Shown here: piece after piece, positions 52,404 to 62,060 of the stretch
How the letters are laid out: each line of letters opens with the position of its first letter
Position numbering within the stretch: position 1 is the stretch's first letter
Source of the DNA: Delta-02 sp964513565
GTDB lineage: Bacteria > Desulfobacterota > Syntrophorhabdia > Syntrophorhabdales > Syntrophorhabdaceae
Direction: 5' to 3'
Assembly: GCA_964513565.1 (NCBI GenBank)
Contig: CAZENE010000011.1
Location: forward strand, 1-64,000
Length of the DNA stretch: 64,000 bases
Notes under the pieces: generated by a model
Database searches by the model: none
Seen by the model: only the letters and a program-made list of their open reading frames with translations
What the model was told of the DNA's origin: nothing
Made by a program: the position numbers and the translations under genes

Positions 52404-54371
52404 ATGACGATGATGCTGTCAGGCAAGAAGAACATATCAGTTTATTTTTTTGATTGCCCAAAGCCCATTTATTTTATTACTCGTGTCGTTTCCAGGTTGT
52501 TTAAAATACATATCGAGAAATTGATCTTTTCGATCACGGATATTCGGGACGAGCAAGGAACTTCTATCCGGCTCAAGATAGCATATCAGGAAATTGCAAA
52601 ACTTCAGCAAACAATTCAGGAGACGGAGAGATACAGGAAGCTGGCCGAAAACATAAACAATTATTCCCGGTATTCCCGGCTTAAATACTACCTAGCGAAA
52701 TCCATTTGTGACTATCACGCCCTCGGGATCGATGCGGATCGGTATGTCTGGAATGCCATTATATTGTTGGAGATTTTCCTGTGGTTTTCTAAAAAGGAAA
52801 TTACATCACACGAGACATATGTCTATCTCAAGAAGCGGGTTTGGTGGGATTCTATAGTTGAACACGCGCGCCGAGGGGGCCTCGTGCTTATTCCCCTAAA
52901 GCCGGGATTTAAAACAAGATATTTATTGAAGCCTTATCACAGATCATACCTGAGACATATCGCCATAAAACTTCTTACCGGTTCAAAAACACGGGCGGTA
53001 ACATTATCGGGCATCGAAGGACCATTCCTCGGAACTGAATATTTTGGTCATTTTAACCTCAACATACCCGAATATTATTCTGATCTGTTCTTTATGCCCC
53101 AGTCCTCGCTTGAAGGGTCGGATGTAAAAGTCCTGTTCCGTTTGCGCGAAGCTCCACTGGATCACGAAATGTATTCTGTAATGCGCGATCACAGGATCCT
53201 GCCGATCGTACTTGACAAAAGGGCGAGTACGATATCGAACCCTCCAATCCATCAATTTAACGTCAAGTCCAGGCTTTCTGTACACATTCCGGGTAAATCG
53301 TGGGAGGCGAAATGGATGGCGCAGGAAATTTCGGAGTATGATTGGTATTATTCATACTGGTACAACATTTTCGAAAAACAAAATGTAAGGGTATTCATAC
53401 AATGGTACAAATACGATGCTGAGCATATTGCCGTTGCAGACGCCATGCAAAGTCTTGGCGGAATATCGGCCATGTACCAGCGTTCTTTCGAGGCCCATCC
53501 GACCCCCGAAACAACACTGGCCCTTGACATCGAATTTGGTTTCTCCGTAAACGAAGCGGAACTGGAGAGAAAAAATAACTCGAATATACGTTATCACGTC
53601 GCAACCGGATACCCTGGAGATTACCGTTTTATGCTGCTGCGGGACCGGGCGGATGAATTAAGGCGCTCGCTTGAGATCAATGGCGCCAATAATATTGTTG
53701 CCCTGTTCGATGAAAATACTGCGGATGATCCGCGCTGGTTTTGCGGCCATGAGTTTGTAAAGCGAAATTATGCATTTTGGTTGAAGAAGGTAATCAAATA
53801 TGCATGGCTTGGCCTCATCATTAAGCCAAAGAAGCCCGATAATTTACGGCAAAGGCTTGGCAACGTGAGTTCATTGCTCGACGAGGCCCTGGCAACCGGC
53901 AGATGCCACATATTCATGCATGGGATCCTTCAGGGATCGCTGCCGCCAGCACTGGCGGCATTGGCGGCGGATGTCGCCATTCATGACAGCTTGAGTTCCG
54001 GTACCGCCGGACTCGAATCGGCATTGACCGGTACTCCGACCTTATTGATGGATTTCGATGGTTGGCCGGGAAATAAGTTATATAGACTTGGTGTGGATCG
54101 GGTCATTTTTACCGATTGGGATAGTGCATGGGAAGCGTGCAGTCGGTATTTCAGGAAGAAAAACCTAATGAACGATTTCGGCAACTGGCATGAGTTGATA
54201 GATGAACTCGATTCATTTCGTGACGGTAGGGCAGCAGAAAGAATAGGGACCTACCTGAAGTGGCTCATTGACGGATTTAAGGCAGGGAGGGACAGGGACA
54301 GCATTATGGCTGAGGCTGCGGAAAGATACTGCAGACAATGGGGATACGACAAGGTCTCAACTGTTCCATGA
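52404..54371 (+). CDS. Unknown large protein with GT-B-like C-terminal part
   Basis: This 655-residue soluble protein is not from a family I recognise. The C-terminal third has SGTAGLESALTGTPTLL (about 530), the S/T-x4-E-A-x3-G-x-P pattern that binds the donor nucleotide in KpsC/KpsS/TagF-like GT-B enzymes. The reading frame is open and protein-like upstream to 52314 (KTLIFVEDLTF), so the true N-terminus may be a non-standard CTG at 52323. Place and motif suggest a glycosyltransferase, perhaps using a CMP-sugar. Confidence 0.65.
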   Translation: MTMMLSGKKNISVYFFDCPKPIYFITRVVSRLFKIHIEKLIFSITDIRDEQGTSIRLKIAYQEIAKLQQTIQETERYRKLAENINNYSRYSRLKYYLAKSICDYHALGIDADRYVWNAIILLEIFLWFSKKEITSHETYVYLKKRVWWDSIVEHARRGGLVLIPLKPGFKTRYLLKPYHRSYLRHIAIKLLTGSKTRAVTLSGIEGPFLGTEYFGHFNLNIPEYYSDLFFMPQSSLEGSDVKVLFRLREAPLDHEMYSVMRDHRILPIVLDKRASTISNPPIHQFNVKSRLSVHIPGKSWEAKWMAQEISEYDWYYSYWYNIFEKQNVRVFIQWYKYDAEHIAVADAMQSLGGISAMYQRSFEAHPTPETTLALDIEFGFSVNEAELERKNNSNIRYHVATGYPGDYRFMLLRDRADELRRSLEINGANNIVALFDENTADDPRWFCGHEFVKRNYAFWLKKVIKYAWLGLIIKPKKPDNLRQRLGNVSSLLDEALATGRCHIFMHGILQGSLPPALAALAADVAIHDSLSSGTAGLESALTGTPTLLMDFDGWPGNKLYRLGVDRVIFTDWDSAWEACSRYFRKKNLMNDFGNWHELIDELDSFRDGRAAERIGTYLKWLIDGFKAGRDRDSIMAEAAERYCRQWGYDKVSTVP

Positions 54372-54392
54372 CAGGCATAAACGAGAAACAGA

Positions 54393-54989
54393 TTGATTGA
54401 ACTGGCCGGCGAATTCGAAGGCTGGGTATCGGGTATAATCCGATGGATGCCTGGCAAACTCGGGATCAGAACACGGTATCATTATTATAAAGGAAAATTT
54501 GATCAATGCGGAACCGGTATTACGATTGAAACGGGAGTTATTATCAGGGATTGCAAGAATATCAGTCTGGGCAAAAATATAGGGTTTGGGCTTTATGCCC
54601 AGATCTACGCGTCCGGAGATGGCTCAGAGGAAATAACAATCGATGATGATGTCCATCTGAACTCCAATGTAATGATTAACGCTGATCTTGGTGGATCAAT
54701 TAGAATCGGAAAACATTGTATGATAGGACCGAATGTTGTCCTTCGAACCAGTGATCACGCTTTTTCCGATATCGATGCATTGATGATCGAACAGGGACAT
54801 ACATCGGGGACAATTGTGATCGAGGATAATGTCTGGATCGGGTCTAATGCTGTTCTTACCGGGAATATTTGCATAGGGACCGGCGCTATTGTAGGCGCAG
54901 GAGCGGTGGTGACACGCGATGTGCCGCCTTTTGCTATCGTAGCCGGGGTGCCGGCGAAGCAGATTGGACATCGTATTCAGGAAGATTAA
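54393..54989 (+). CDS. Hexapeptide-repeat acetyltransferase (WcaF/LbH_MAT type)
   Basis: This 198-residue protein begins with TTG and has left-handed beta-helix repeats over about 50-190 (NISLGKNIGFG, IRIGKHCMIGPNVVL, VWIGSNAVLTGNICIG). TSDHAFSD carries the likely catalytic His. The ending VPPFAIVAGVPAKQIG is standard for sugar O-acetyltransferases. It would acetylate a hydroxyl of the growing glycan. Confidence 0.87.
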   Translation: MIELAGEFEGWVSGIIRWMPGKLGIRTRYHYYKGKFDQCGTGITIETGVIIRDCKNISLGKNIGFGLYAQIYASGDGSEEITIDDDVHLNSNVMINADLGGSIRIGKHCMIGPNVVLRTSDHAFSDIDALMIEQGHTSGTIVIEDNVWIGSNAVLTGNICIGTGAIVGAGAVVTRDVPPFAIVAGVPAKQIGHRIQED

Positions 54990-54990
54990 T

Positions 54991-56001
54991 ATGAAAACAC
55001 TGGTAAGAAATCTTGAGAGATTAATGACACGGGAGTTAATATATTTCGATATTGGGGCGCGGTGGGGGATCGAAGAACCATGGAGTTATTTTCGCGACAA
55101 TATCCGGCTGGTCTGTTTTGAGCCGGACGAAGCGGAGTATAATTCATTAAAGAATAACAAATATGGCAACGATATAATTCTTCCCTATGCTCTTTACGAT
55201 GATTCAAGGACCATACCTCTTTACCTGACCAAAAACAGGTCCTGTTCTTCACTTTATAAGCCGAACCTCACTTTCCTTAGTAACTATGCAGATTGGACGC
55301 GATTTGAAGTCGAAGATTCTGTTATGCTTACGACTACATCCTTGGATCTTCTCCACCAGCAGAACGAAATTTCCGCTGTGGATTTTATGAAGGTAGATGT
55401 ACAGGGTGCTGAGTTTAATATTTTAAGAGGAGGAGAAAGTTTTCTCAGGAACAATATTATCGGCATTGAAGTTGAAGTCGAATTTCAGCATATGTATGAA
55501 GATCAACCTCTTTTTTCCGACGTTGATAAACTGATACGAGATGTTTTCAATTTGCAATTACAGGATTTAAGAAAGACATACTGGAAATACCCCGAAGGGC
55601 AAACTGCAGGAACGACGAAAGGGCAATTAATTTTTGGCGATGCATTATATTTCAGGTCACCTCAGGAAATACTATCCTGGTGTTCTCATCTCCAGAAAGA
55701 TGAGGCGGTTGATAAACTTAAAATGGCATGTCTTATGGGGATCATATATGGATACCTGGATTATAGCCTATGCATATTAGACCAACCGGCGATACGTGAT
55801 TTCCTGGACCAAAGAACGATGGACAAATGGCGTTCTATGATCCTCCAATATGGCAGATCATTAAGGTACAGCGGGATAGGTGCAGGTAAATTATCAAATT
55901 TGTTTAATTTGATGTATCGTTTGTGCCAACCAACCCATCAAGGATGGGCTTGCACGGGACACCATTTAGGTGCCAGAAAACGGTTCGGGGTATTTGGGTA
56001 G
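54991..56001 (+). CDS. FkbM-family methyltransferase
   Basis: From the ATG at 54991 the protein has 336 residues. It has LIYFDIGARWG, the SAM-binding CFEPDEAEYNSL, and the FkbM hallmark VDFMKVDVQGAEFNILRG with IGIEVEVEF. Members O-methylate sugars or sugar acids in glycans. The C-terminal 120 residues are an added helical region. A start at 54964 would overlap the acetyltransferase. Confidence 0.85.
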   Translation: MKTLVRNLERLMTRELIYFDIGARWGIEEPWSYFRDNIRLVCFEPDEAEYNSLKNNKYGNDIILPYALYDDSRTIPLYLTKNRSCSSLYKPNLTFLSNYADWTRFEVEDSVMLTTTSLDLLHQQNEISAVDFMKVDVQGAEFNILRGGESFLRNNIIGIEVEVEFQHMYEDQPLFSDVDKLIRDVFNLQLQDLRKTYWKYPEGQTAGTTKGQLIFGDALYFRSPQEILSWCSHLQKDEAVDKLKMACLMGIIYGYLDYSLCILDQPAIRDFLDQRTMDKWRSMILQYGRSLRYSGIGAGKLSNLFNLMYRLCQPTHQGWACTGHHLGARKRFGVFG

Positions 56002-56028
56002 TCCTCCAGACACCCTGAAAGATTCATA

Positions 56029-57696
56029 ATGGTAAAAAGTAGAGAATTCCAAGAAAAATTCTTGCAAGAATATATTGATCTGATCGGAGCAATCGGCCTG
56101 GATGTCAATAATAGATTTTGGTGGGCTACGGATATGTCTTCCAAGAATCGTTCGACATGCAGGCTGCCGATTCTTCTCTACGAATTCTTAGCTATAATGT
56201 CTTCTAATTCGGGATGTGAAAGTAATTTATCATCTAAGGATTCATCATGGGTTTTATTCGATTCATTGAATCGCTATATACCTGGAAATAAATCAAGTTA
56301 TCCTTGTCCCTCAGGAACTCAAAAATGGAAGGAAATAATTTTCATGCAGGTCAGGATGGTGGCTCGGGTCCTGCGGGTTCTGTCCGTTATATTTCTTAAA
56401 AAATTATATTTCTCGATAAAATTGTACAATGCTATTAGGAAAATCCCTTCCGGTAAAAAATATGTGATCAAAACTTTTCTCTATAATCATTCCTTTGATG
56501 ATAAAGGTCGATATAAAGACATTTTTTTTGGTACCCTTCCTGATTTCTTAAGAAGTAATCAAAACGTAATAATAGTCGCGGATGTTCTTGGAGATATGAA
56601 TTATATAGCCAAGAAAATAAAACATTGCAACTCGTTCACAATAATTCCCCAGGAAATGTTTTTATCTGTAAAGGACATCATACAAGCCATTGTCGAAATT
56701 ATTTCTACAAAAATATCGTTTAATAAAAAGTATACATTTTTTGATTATGACGTTACTGAGATTGTGAGAAATGAATTAAAGAGAACATGCAATGGAATTC
56801 CCTTTTACCAATATCTTCACTACGCAATGATGAAAGGACTGGTGAAAAGGTTGAAAGTTGACACATTTTTGTTAACATACGAAAACAACCCCTGGGAAAA
56901 AATGTGCATGATAGCCATCAGGAAATATTCCAAGGGCACTCACATACTAGGGTATCAACATTCTGTTGTGCCCCTGGCGTCTGCCAACGCATTCATAAGT
57001 AAGCATGAGGCCGATCTTATACCGATTCCCGACAGAATATTGACTGTAGGTGAAAAACCCAGGAAGATCATGGAAACGTATGGTTGCTTCGATAACGGTA
57101 AAATAGAGGCTGCATGCGCTCTTCGGTATAAATATTTATTTAATTTGAAACCCTATGGACGGAAGAATGAAGGCCGTATCCTTCTTGCGCTTGAGGGTTT
57201 GGATGAAACGTATAAATTAATGAATTATGCCATGACGGAATTAAAAGGCGATGAACGTTTTCAGGTTCGATGCAGAACTCACCCGGAAATGCCAATCAGG
57301 AAATTTGAAAAACAATTAATATTTCCATTAAATGAACTTAGCAATTTTCATTTGTCGTCCAATGTTCACCTCAGAGATGATCTTGAATGGGCGGACGTTG
57401 TTCTCTATTGGGGTAGCACGGTCTCCCTTGAAGCGCTTATATCGCGCAGGCCAATCATTCGTTATGATATGGACACGGTGTTTAATAATGATCCATTATT
57501 CGAATGCAATTATCTAAAATGGATAGTGACTGATAATATTTCTTTGTCCCAAACTATAGACGAAATTTATCAACTTGATGATGAAACTTATTACAAAGCC
57601 TGGGACATGGCAAGGCAATATCTTTCAGATTATTTTTTCCCGCTAACTCCGGAGAGACTGGAATTGTTCTTGCCGGCAAAACGAGGTGATATTTAA
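56029..57696 (+). CDS. Unknown GT-B-like surface-glycan protein
   Basis: This 555-residue protein has an N-terminal part with RFWWATDMSSKNRSTC, a motif I associate with surface carbohydrate transferases of unknown donor. The C-terminal half has RCRTHPEMP and WGSTVSLEALISRRPIIRYD (about 461-480), a KpsC/TagF-like nucleotide-binding pattern. DNA is more AT-rich than neighbours, which hints at transfer. It ends in TAATG with the aldolase start. A CMP-sugar transferase is plausible. Confidence 0.68.
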   Translation: MVKSREFQEKFLQEYIDLIGAIGLDVNNRFWWATDMSSKNRSTCRLPILLYEFLAIMSSNSGCESNLSSKDSSWVLFDSLNRYIPGNKSSYPCPSGTQKWKEIIFMQVRMVARVLRVLSVIFLKKLYFSIKLYNAIRKIPSGKKYVIKTFLYNHSFDDKGRYKDIFFGTLPDFLRSNQNVIIVADVLGDMNYIAKKIKHCNSFTIIPQEMFLSVKDIIQAIVEIISTKISFNKKYTFFDYDVTEIVRNELKRTCNGIPFYQYLHYAMMKGLVKRLKVDTFLLTYENNPWEKMCMIAIRKYSKGTHILGYQHSVVPLASANAFISKHEADLIPIPDRILTVGEKPRKIMETYGCFDNGKIEAACALRYKYLFNLKPYGRKNEGRILLALEGLDETYKLMNYAMTELKGDERFQVRCRTHPEMPIRKFEKQLIFPLNELSNFHLSSNVHLRDDLEWADVVLYWGSTVSLEALISRRPIIRYDMDTVFNNDPLFECNYLKWIVTDNISLSQTIDEIYQLDDETYYKAWDMARQYLSDYFFPLTPERLELFLPAKRGDI

Positions 57697-58463
57697 TGCT
57701 TTCTCTCAAAAAGAAATTGCAAAAAGGCGATGTAACGATCGGTTCGTGGATCACACTGGGACATCATTCCATAGCGGAGATTATGGCTAAAGCCGGCTTT
57801 GATTGGTTAACCGTGGATATGGAACATTCAGTTATAGATCTTGAGGAGGCCCAAAAAACGATTCAGGTCCTTGATCTTTGCGGGGTTGCCCCTCTGGTGC
57901 GAGTAGGATCCAATGAGCCCTCCTTGATTAAGCGCGTTATGGACGCCGGTGCATACGGAGTGATCATTCCCATGGTGAACTCACGTGATGATGCGCTCAA
58001 AGGGGTAAATGCTGTTCAATACCCTCCCTTCGGTACCCGTGGTGTGGGGCTTGCCCGGGCCCAGGGATATGGCTATACGTTCGAAGAATATAGAGAATGG
58101 GTGGCGGAAGAAAGTATTGTCATAGTTCAGATAGAACACATCAAGGCGGTCGAGAATCTCGAGGATATTCTCAATGTGGACGGCGTGGACGCTTTTATCG
58201 TTGGGCCCTACGATCTCTCGGGATCACTTGGGGTTCCGGGTAAATTTGAAGATCCCAGGGTTGTTGAGGCATTGGAAGAAATAACTCGTATTTCAAAAAA
58301 ATTGAAAGCTCGTGCCGGGTATCATGTCGTTCAGCCTGACCCTTCGCAGGTAATTGAGAAAATAGATGAGGGATATGTTTTTATCGCGTATAGTGTAGAT
58401 TTCTTACTTTTCGGAGAATCGTGCAGACGCGGTTTACGAGAAATTCGCAAAGCTAGGGAATAA
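57696..58463 (+). CDS. HpcH/HpaI-family pyruvate aldolase
   Basis: This 255-residue class II aldolase has VDMEHSVIDLEEAQ (Glu/His), RVGSNEPSLIKRVMDAGA (substrate Arg), PPFGTRGVGLARAQGYG and IVQIEHIKAVENL (metal Glu), then DAFIVGPYDLSGSLG. It joins or splits pyruvate and an aldehyde, giving 2-keto-3-deoxy acids. Its place before a KdsB-like gene suggests it builds a keto-acid sugar here. Confidence 0.9.
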   Translation: MLSLKKKLQKGDVTIGSWITLGHHSIAEIMAKAGFDWLTVDMEHSVIDLEEAQKTIQVLDLCGVAPLVRVGSNEPSLIKRVMDAGAYGVIIPMVNSRDDALKGVNAVQYPPFGTRGVGLARAQGYGYTFEEYREWVAEESIVIVQIEHIKAVENLEDILNVDGVDAFIVGPYDLSGSLGVPGKFEDPRVVEALEEITRISKKLKARAGYHVVQPDPSQVIEKIDEGYVFIAYSVDFLLFGESCRRGLREIRKARE

Positions 58464-58473
58464 TGGAGGCAAT

Positions 58474-59259
58474 ATGCATACAATTGCAGTGATTCCGGCT
58501 AGGATGGCATCGACGCGGTTTCCAGGAAAGCCGCTCGCGAACATATGCGGACTGCCTATGCTGGGGCATGTATTTTATAGAACGAAAATGAGCGAACTCC
58601 TCAACGACGTATATTTCGCGACATGCGATAAAGAAATCGCCGATTATGCAGCGGGTATCGGCGCCAGAGCGATCATGACCAAAGATACTCACGAGCGGGC
58701 AAGCGATCGGTGCACCGAAGCGTTATTGAAGATAGAGGCCGAAACAGGAAAGACAGTCGATGTACTTGTCATGGTGCAGGGGGACGAACCGATGTTGAGA
58801 CCTTCCATGCTCGATGAATTGATAAAGCCAGTCATAGACGATCCCGGGATAGCAGTCACGAACCTTATGGCAAGAATTGACGATCCGGAGGAATTCAATA
58901 ATTCAAATGTCGTCAAGGTCGTGATAGATAAAGAGGGTTACGCGTTGTATTTTTCGCGGGAGCCCATACCTTCAAAGAGAAAATACAATGGCGAGGTTCC
59001 CATGCGAAAGCAATTGGGGTTTATTCTCTTTAAAAGATCGGCCTTGGTGGATTATACGCGTATGGACCCGACGCCGCTCGAGGTAATCGAATCGGTCGAT
59101 ATGAACCGCTTTTTAGAGCATGGCTACAGGATAAAGATGATTGAGACCATATTCAAAACCACGGGGGTCGATGTGCCTGAGGATATAGCAAACGTAGAAT
59201 TATCACTGAAGGATGACGAGATCACGAAAAAGTATCTGCGGTCAGGTCGTGACACATGA
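58474..59259 (+). CDS. KdsB-like CMP-keto-acid sugar cytidylyltransferase
   Basis: This 261-residue enzyme has IPARMASTRFPGKPL (7-21), VMVQGDEPML (metal Asp) and KQLGFILFKRSAL. Yet HERASDRCTEAL replaces the usual H-x-SGTDR, and VDMNRFLEHGY replaces LEQLRALE-x-GY, so the Glu-Gln pair that contacts Kdo is Asp-Met. It should activate a keto-deoxy acid with CTP but probably not Kdo. ATGA overlap with the next gene. Confidence 0.85.
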   Translation: MHTIAVIPARMASTRFPGKPLANICGLPMLGHVFYRTKMSELLNDVYFATCDKEIADYAAGIGARAIMTKDTHERASDRCTEALLKIEAETGKTVDVLVMVQGDEPMLRPSMLDELIKPVIDDPGIAVTNLMARIDDPEEFNNSNVVKVVIDKEGYALYFSREPIPSKRKYNGEVPMRKQLGFILFKRSALVDYTRMDPTPLEVIESVDMNRFLEHGYRIKMIETIFKTTGVDVPEDIANVELSLKDDEITKKYLRSGRDT

Positions 59260-60236
59260 AAGAACAGGATATACGCCAGCGCGACGTGCACAATAGATAT
59301 CTCGAATTGGTGCGGCGCGATTCGGAGGAGTTGTTCCGCGACAAATCGGCGTTTCAGGCTGTAGATTGTCCCGCGTGTGCGTGTCCCGATCATGTACGGC
59401 AGTTCGTTAAGTTCGGTTTCACCTATGATCAGTGCAATGATTGCGATACCCTGTTCGTCAATCCTCGGCCGAACTATGGGGACCTGGTACAATTCTACAG
59501 TGAATCTCCCTCGACGAAATTCTGGATCGAGGAATTTTTTCTGCCGATGGTCGAAGCCCGGCGTGAAAAGATATTCAGACCGCGGGCAGAATTTGCAGCC
59601 GGGGAATTCCCGCATCTCAATTCGGGACGGATCGCCGATATCGGGGCGGGGTTCGGGCTTTTTCTGGAGGAGTTAAAGAAGATCTGGCCCGAGGCGAAAA
59701 TGAGCGCCATCGAACCCTCTTCCGACATGGCGAAGATATGCGGCGACAAGGGTTTTCACGTAATACCGGCTATGCTCGAGGCTGTCGACCCTGTGCTCGA
59801 TAAGTTCCACCTGGTGACCGCGTTCGAATTATTTGAACATTTGCTGGATCCTCTGTACTTCCTCAAGAAAATATACGGTCTTCTCGATGATGGCGGCATC
59901 CTGATATTGACGACCCTCAATGGGCTGGGTTTCGATATACAGCTTTTGTGGGAGAACTCGAAAAGCATTTTCCCGCCCCATCATCTTAATTTCTTCAACC
60001 CGCATTCCATGGAACAGCTTCTCGAGAGGGCAGGTTTCAAAGAAATAAAGGTGACGACGCCGGGACAGCTCGATTGGGACATCATCGAAGGAGGCTATTT
60101 CAACGAGGGCCTGGATCCGGGAAGGTTCTTCAGGACAGTTGCGAAATACGGAAAACCGGAATCCAAGGCGCAGCTACAGGCATGGATCAAGGACAATAAC
60201 TTCAGCTCTCATATGAGAATTATCGCAAAAAAGTGA
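59256..60236 (+). CDS. Zinc-ribbon class I methyltransferase
   Basis: The N-terminus holds CPACACPDH and QCNDCDTLFVNPRPN (zinc ribbon), the SAM loop is IADIGAGFGLFLEEL (about 127-141), and TAFELFEHLLDPLYFLKK follows. It is the third protein of this layout in the window (see 42643 and 47620). It is probably a sugar methyltransferase for the product of this sub-cluster. Confidence 0.83.
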   Translation: MKEQDIRQRDVHNRYLELVRRDSEELFRDKSAFQAVDCPACACPDHVRQFVKFGFTYDQCNDCDTLFVNPRPNYGDLVQFYSESPSTKFWIEEFFLPMVEARREKIFRPRAEFAAGEFPHLNSGRIADIGAGFGLFLEELKKIWPEAKMSAIEPSSDMAKICGDKGFHVIPAMLEAVDPVLDKFHLVTAFELFEHLLDPLYFLKKIYGLLDDGGILILTTLNGLGFDIQLLWENSKSIFPPHHLNFFNPHSMEQLLERAGFKEIKVTTPGQLDWDIIEGGYFNEGLDPGRFFRTVAKYGKPESKAQLQAWIKDNNFSSHMRIIAKK

Positions 60237-60243
60237 AAGGGCT

Positions 60244-61272
60244 ATGAATACAGGTAAATTAAGAGTGGGTATCGCCGGTTACGGCATCGTCGGAAAGAGG
60301 CGCCGCCAGTTTATCGATATGCACCCGAACCTGAAGACGGTCGCTGTATGCGATCAGAATTTTCCCCATCCGGAGACCATGCCCGATGGCGTGAAGGCAT
60401 TTTCAACCTACGACCAACTCCTTCGGGAAAATCTCGACATTCTCTTTGTCTGTCTGCCTAACTATCTGGCAGCCGACGTGACAATCGCCGGCATGGAAAA
60501 AGGCCGGCACGTTTTTTGCGAAAAACCGCCCGGCCGTAATGTTCAGGATATCCTTCGGGTTCGCGAAGCGGAGAGCAAATATCGGAAGATTCTCCTGAAA
60601 TATGGTTTCAACCACCGTTATCATGGTTCCGTTCAACAGGCCCTCAAGATCATACAATCCGGTGAGCTTGGGGAGATTGTCAATTTGCGGGGCGTTTACG
60701 GCAAAAGCAAAATAATCCCGTTTTCCGGGGGATGGAGATCGGAGCGCAAATATGCGGGCGGAGGCGTTCTGCTTGACCAGGGTATCCACATGGTCGATCT
60801 TATGCGGCTGTATTGCGGGGATTTTACTGAGATAAAAAGCTTTGTCACGAACGATTATTGGAACCATGATGTCGAGGATAATGCATACGCGCTGATGCGT
60901 AATGCGCGGGGACAGGTTGCGATCCTTCATTCCACTGCAACCCAGTGGCAGCATCGTTTTATCCTTGAAATAACTTTAAGGAATGGATACCTGGAATTAC
61001 GCGGGATTCTGTCCGGTTCCAAGAGTTATGGCGAGGAGCAGCTGATAATAGGGAGGAGGGACGAAGCGGATGTCGGCACTCTCAAGAACGAGACGATCAA
61101 ATATCTCGAAGACAACTCGTGGCGTGATGAGATCTTTGAATTCGCCGATTCGATCCTCAACGGGACCACGGTGCAATCGGGCACAAGCGAGGATGCCCTG
61201 AAAACGATGGAGCTTGTTTACCGGATATATGCATCGGATCCCGAGTGGAAGCAAAAATATAATATTCAATAA
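60244..61272 (+). CDS. Gfo/Idh/MocA-family oxidoreductase
   Basis: This 342-residue NAD(P)-dependent enzyme has VGIAGYGIVGKRRRQFID, the FCEKPPGRN motif (Lys active), FNHRYHGSVQQAL, and GVLLDQGIHMVDLM with the catalytic Asp and His. It would oxidise or reduce a sugar carbon. It starts 7 bp after the methyltransferase and is followed after 56 bp by an SDR gene. Confidence 0.88.
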   Translation: MNTGKLRVGIAGYGIVGKRRRQFIDMHPNLKTVAVCDQNFPHPETMPDGVKAFSTYDQLLRENLDILFVCLPNYLAADVTIAGMEKGRHVFCEKPPGRNVQDILRVREAESKYRKILLKYGFNHRYHGSVQQALKIIQSGELGEIVNLRGVYGKSKIIPFSGGWRSERKYAGGGVLLDQGIHMVDLMRLYCGDFTEIKSFVTNDYWNHDVEDNAYALMRNARGQVAILHSTATQWQHRFILEITLRNGYLELRGILSGSKSYGEEQLIIGRRDEADVGTLKNETIKYLEDNSWRDEIFEFADSILNGTTVQSGTSEDALKTMELVYRIYASDPEWKQKYNIQ

Positions 61273-61328
61273 AAATCCAAAGAGCAGGTGCTGGGTCACG
61301 GGAAGCGGGGGAAGCAGCAAAGGGAGAC

Positions 61329-62060
61329 ATGGCAGATAAGATGGAAAAGGATTATACGGGCCTTACCGCCCTCGTTACGGGTGGCACGAGGGGTATCGGA
61401 CGGGCCATTGTCGAAAAACTTCTCGCGAAGGGGGTTCGCGTCATTGCGACGGGCACAAAGGAAGGGGCGCCCGCTCCCGGCGGTGCCGAGTACAGGCGCG
61501 TTGAATTCGGGAGTCCGCCTGTAACCCGGGGATTTGCCGAAGAGGTAAAATCTTTAGATATTGACATTCTTATCAATAATGCCGGTATCAACAAGATCAA
61601 CGAATTTGAAAAAATAAGCCCTGATGAATTTGAAGTGATCCAGGAGATCAACGTGCGTGCCCCGTTCTACCTGTGTCAGGCCGTCGTACCGGCAATGAAG
61701 AAGAAGAACTGGGGACGCATCGTGAACATAACCTCGATCTTTGGAAAGGTGAGCAAGGAGTACCGCGCCTCCTATTCCGCCAGTAAATTCTCCCTAGACG
61801 GGATGACATGCGCCCTTGCCGCCGAGGTTGCGCGATACGGGATACTGGCAAACTGTGTCGCGCCTGGGGTGATCGATACCGAGCTTACAAGAAGGGTTCT
61901 GGGGGAAAGGGGGATTGCGGAGATCGTTTCGCGTATTCCCGCCGGCCGGCTCGGGATACCCGAAGAGATAGCCGCATTCGTCGTCTGGCTCGCCGGGCCT
62001 GAAAACACCTATATCAGTGGGCAGAACATAGCCATAGACGGAGGTTTCACGCGTGTTTGA
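61329..62060 (+). CDS. Short-chain dehydrogenase/reductase (FabG-like)
   Basis: This 243-residue classical SDR has VTGGTRGIGRAIVE, INNAGINKINEFE, the catalytic Ser in NITSIFGK, YSASKFSLDG (Tyr/Lys), and the end YISGQNIAIDGGFTRV. The start follows an RBS (aaggga). In this sub-cluster it likely reduces a keto-sugar intermediate. It overlaps the next gene by 8 bp. Confidence 0.9.
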   Translation: MADKMEKDYTGLTALVTGGTRGIGRAIVEKLLAKGVRVIATGTKEGAPAPGGAEYRRVEFGSPPVTRGFAEEVKSLDIDILINNAGINKINEFEKISPDEFEVIQEINVRAPFYLCQAVVPAMKKKNWGRIVNITSIFGKVSKEYRASYSASKFSLDGMTCALAAEVARYGILANCVAPGVIDTELTRRVLGERGIAEIVSRIPAGRLGIPEEIAAFVVWLAGPENTYISGQNIAIDGGFTRV

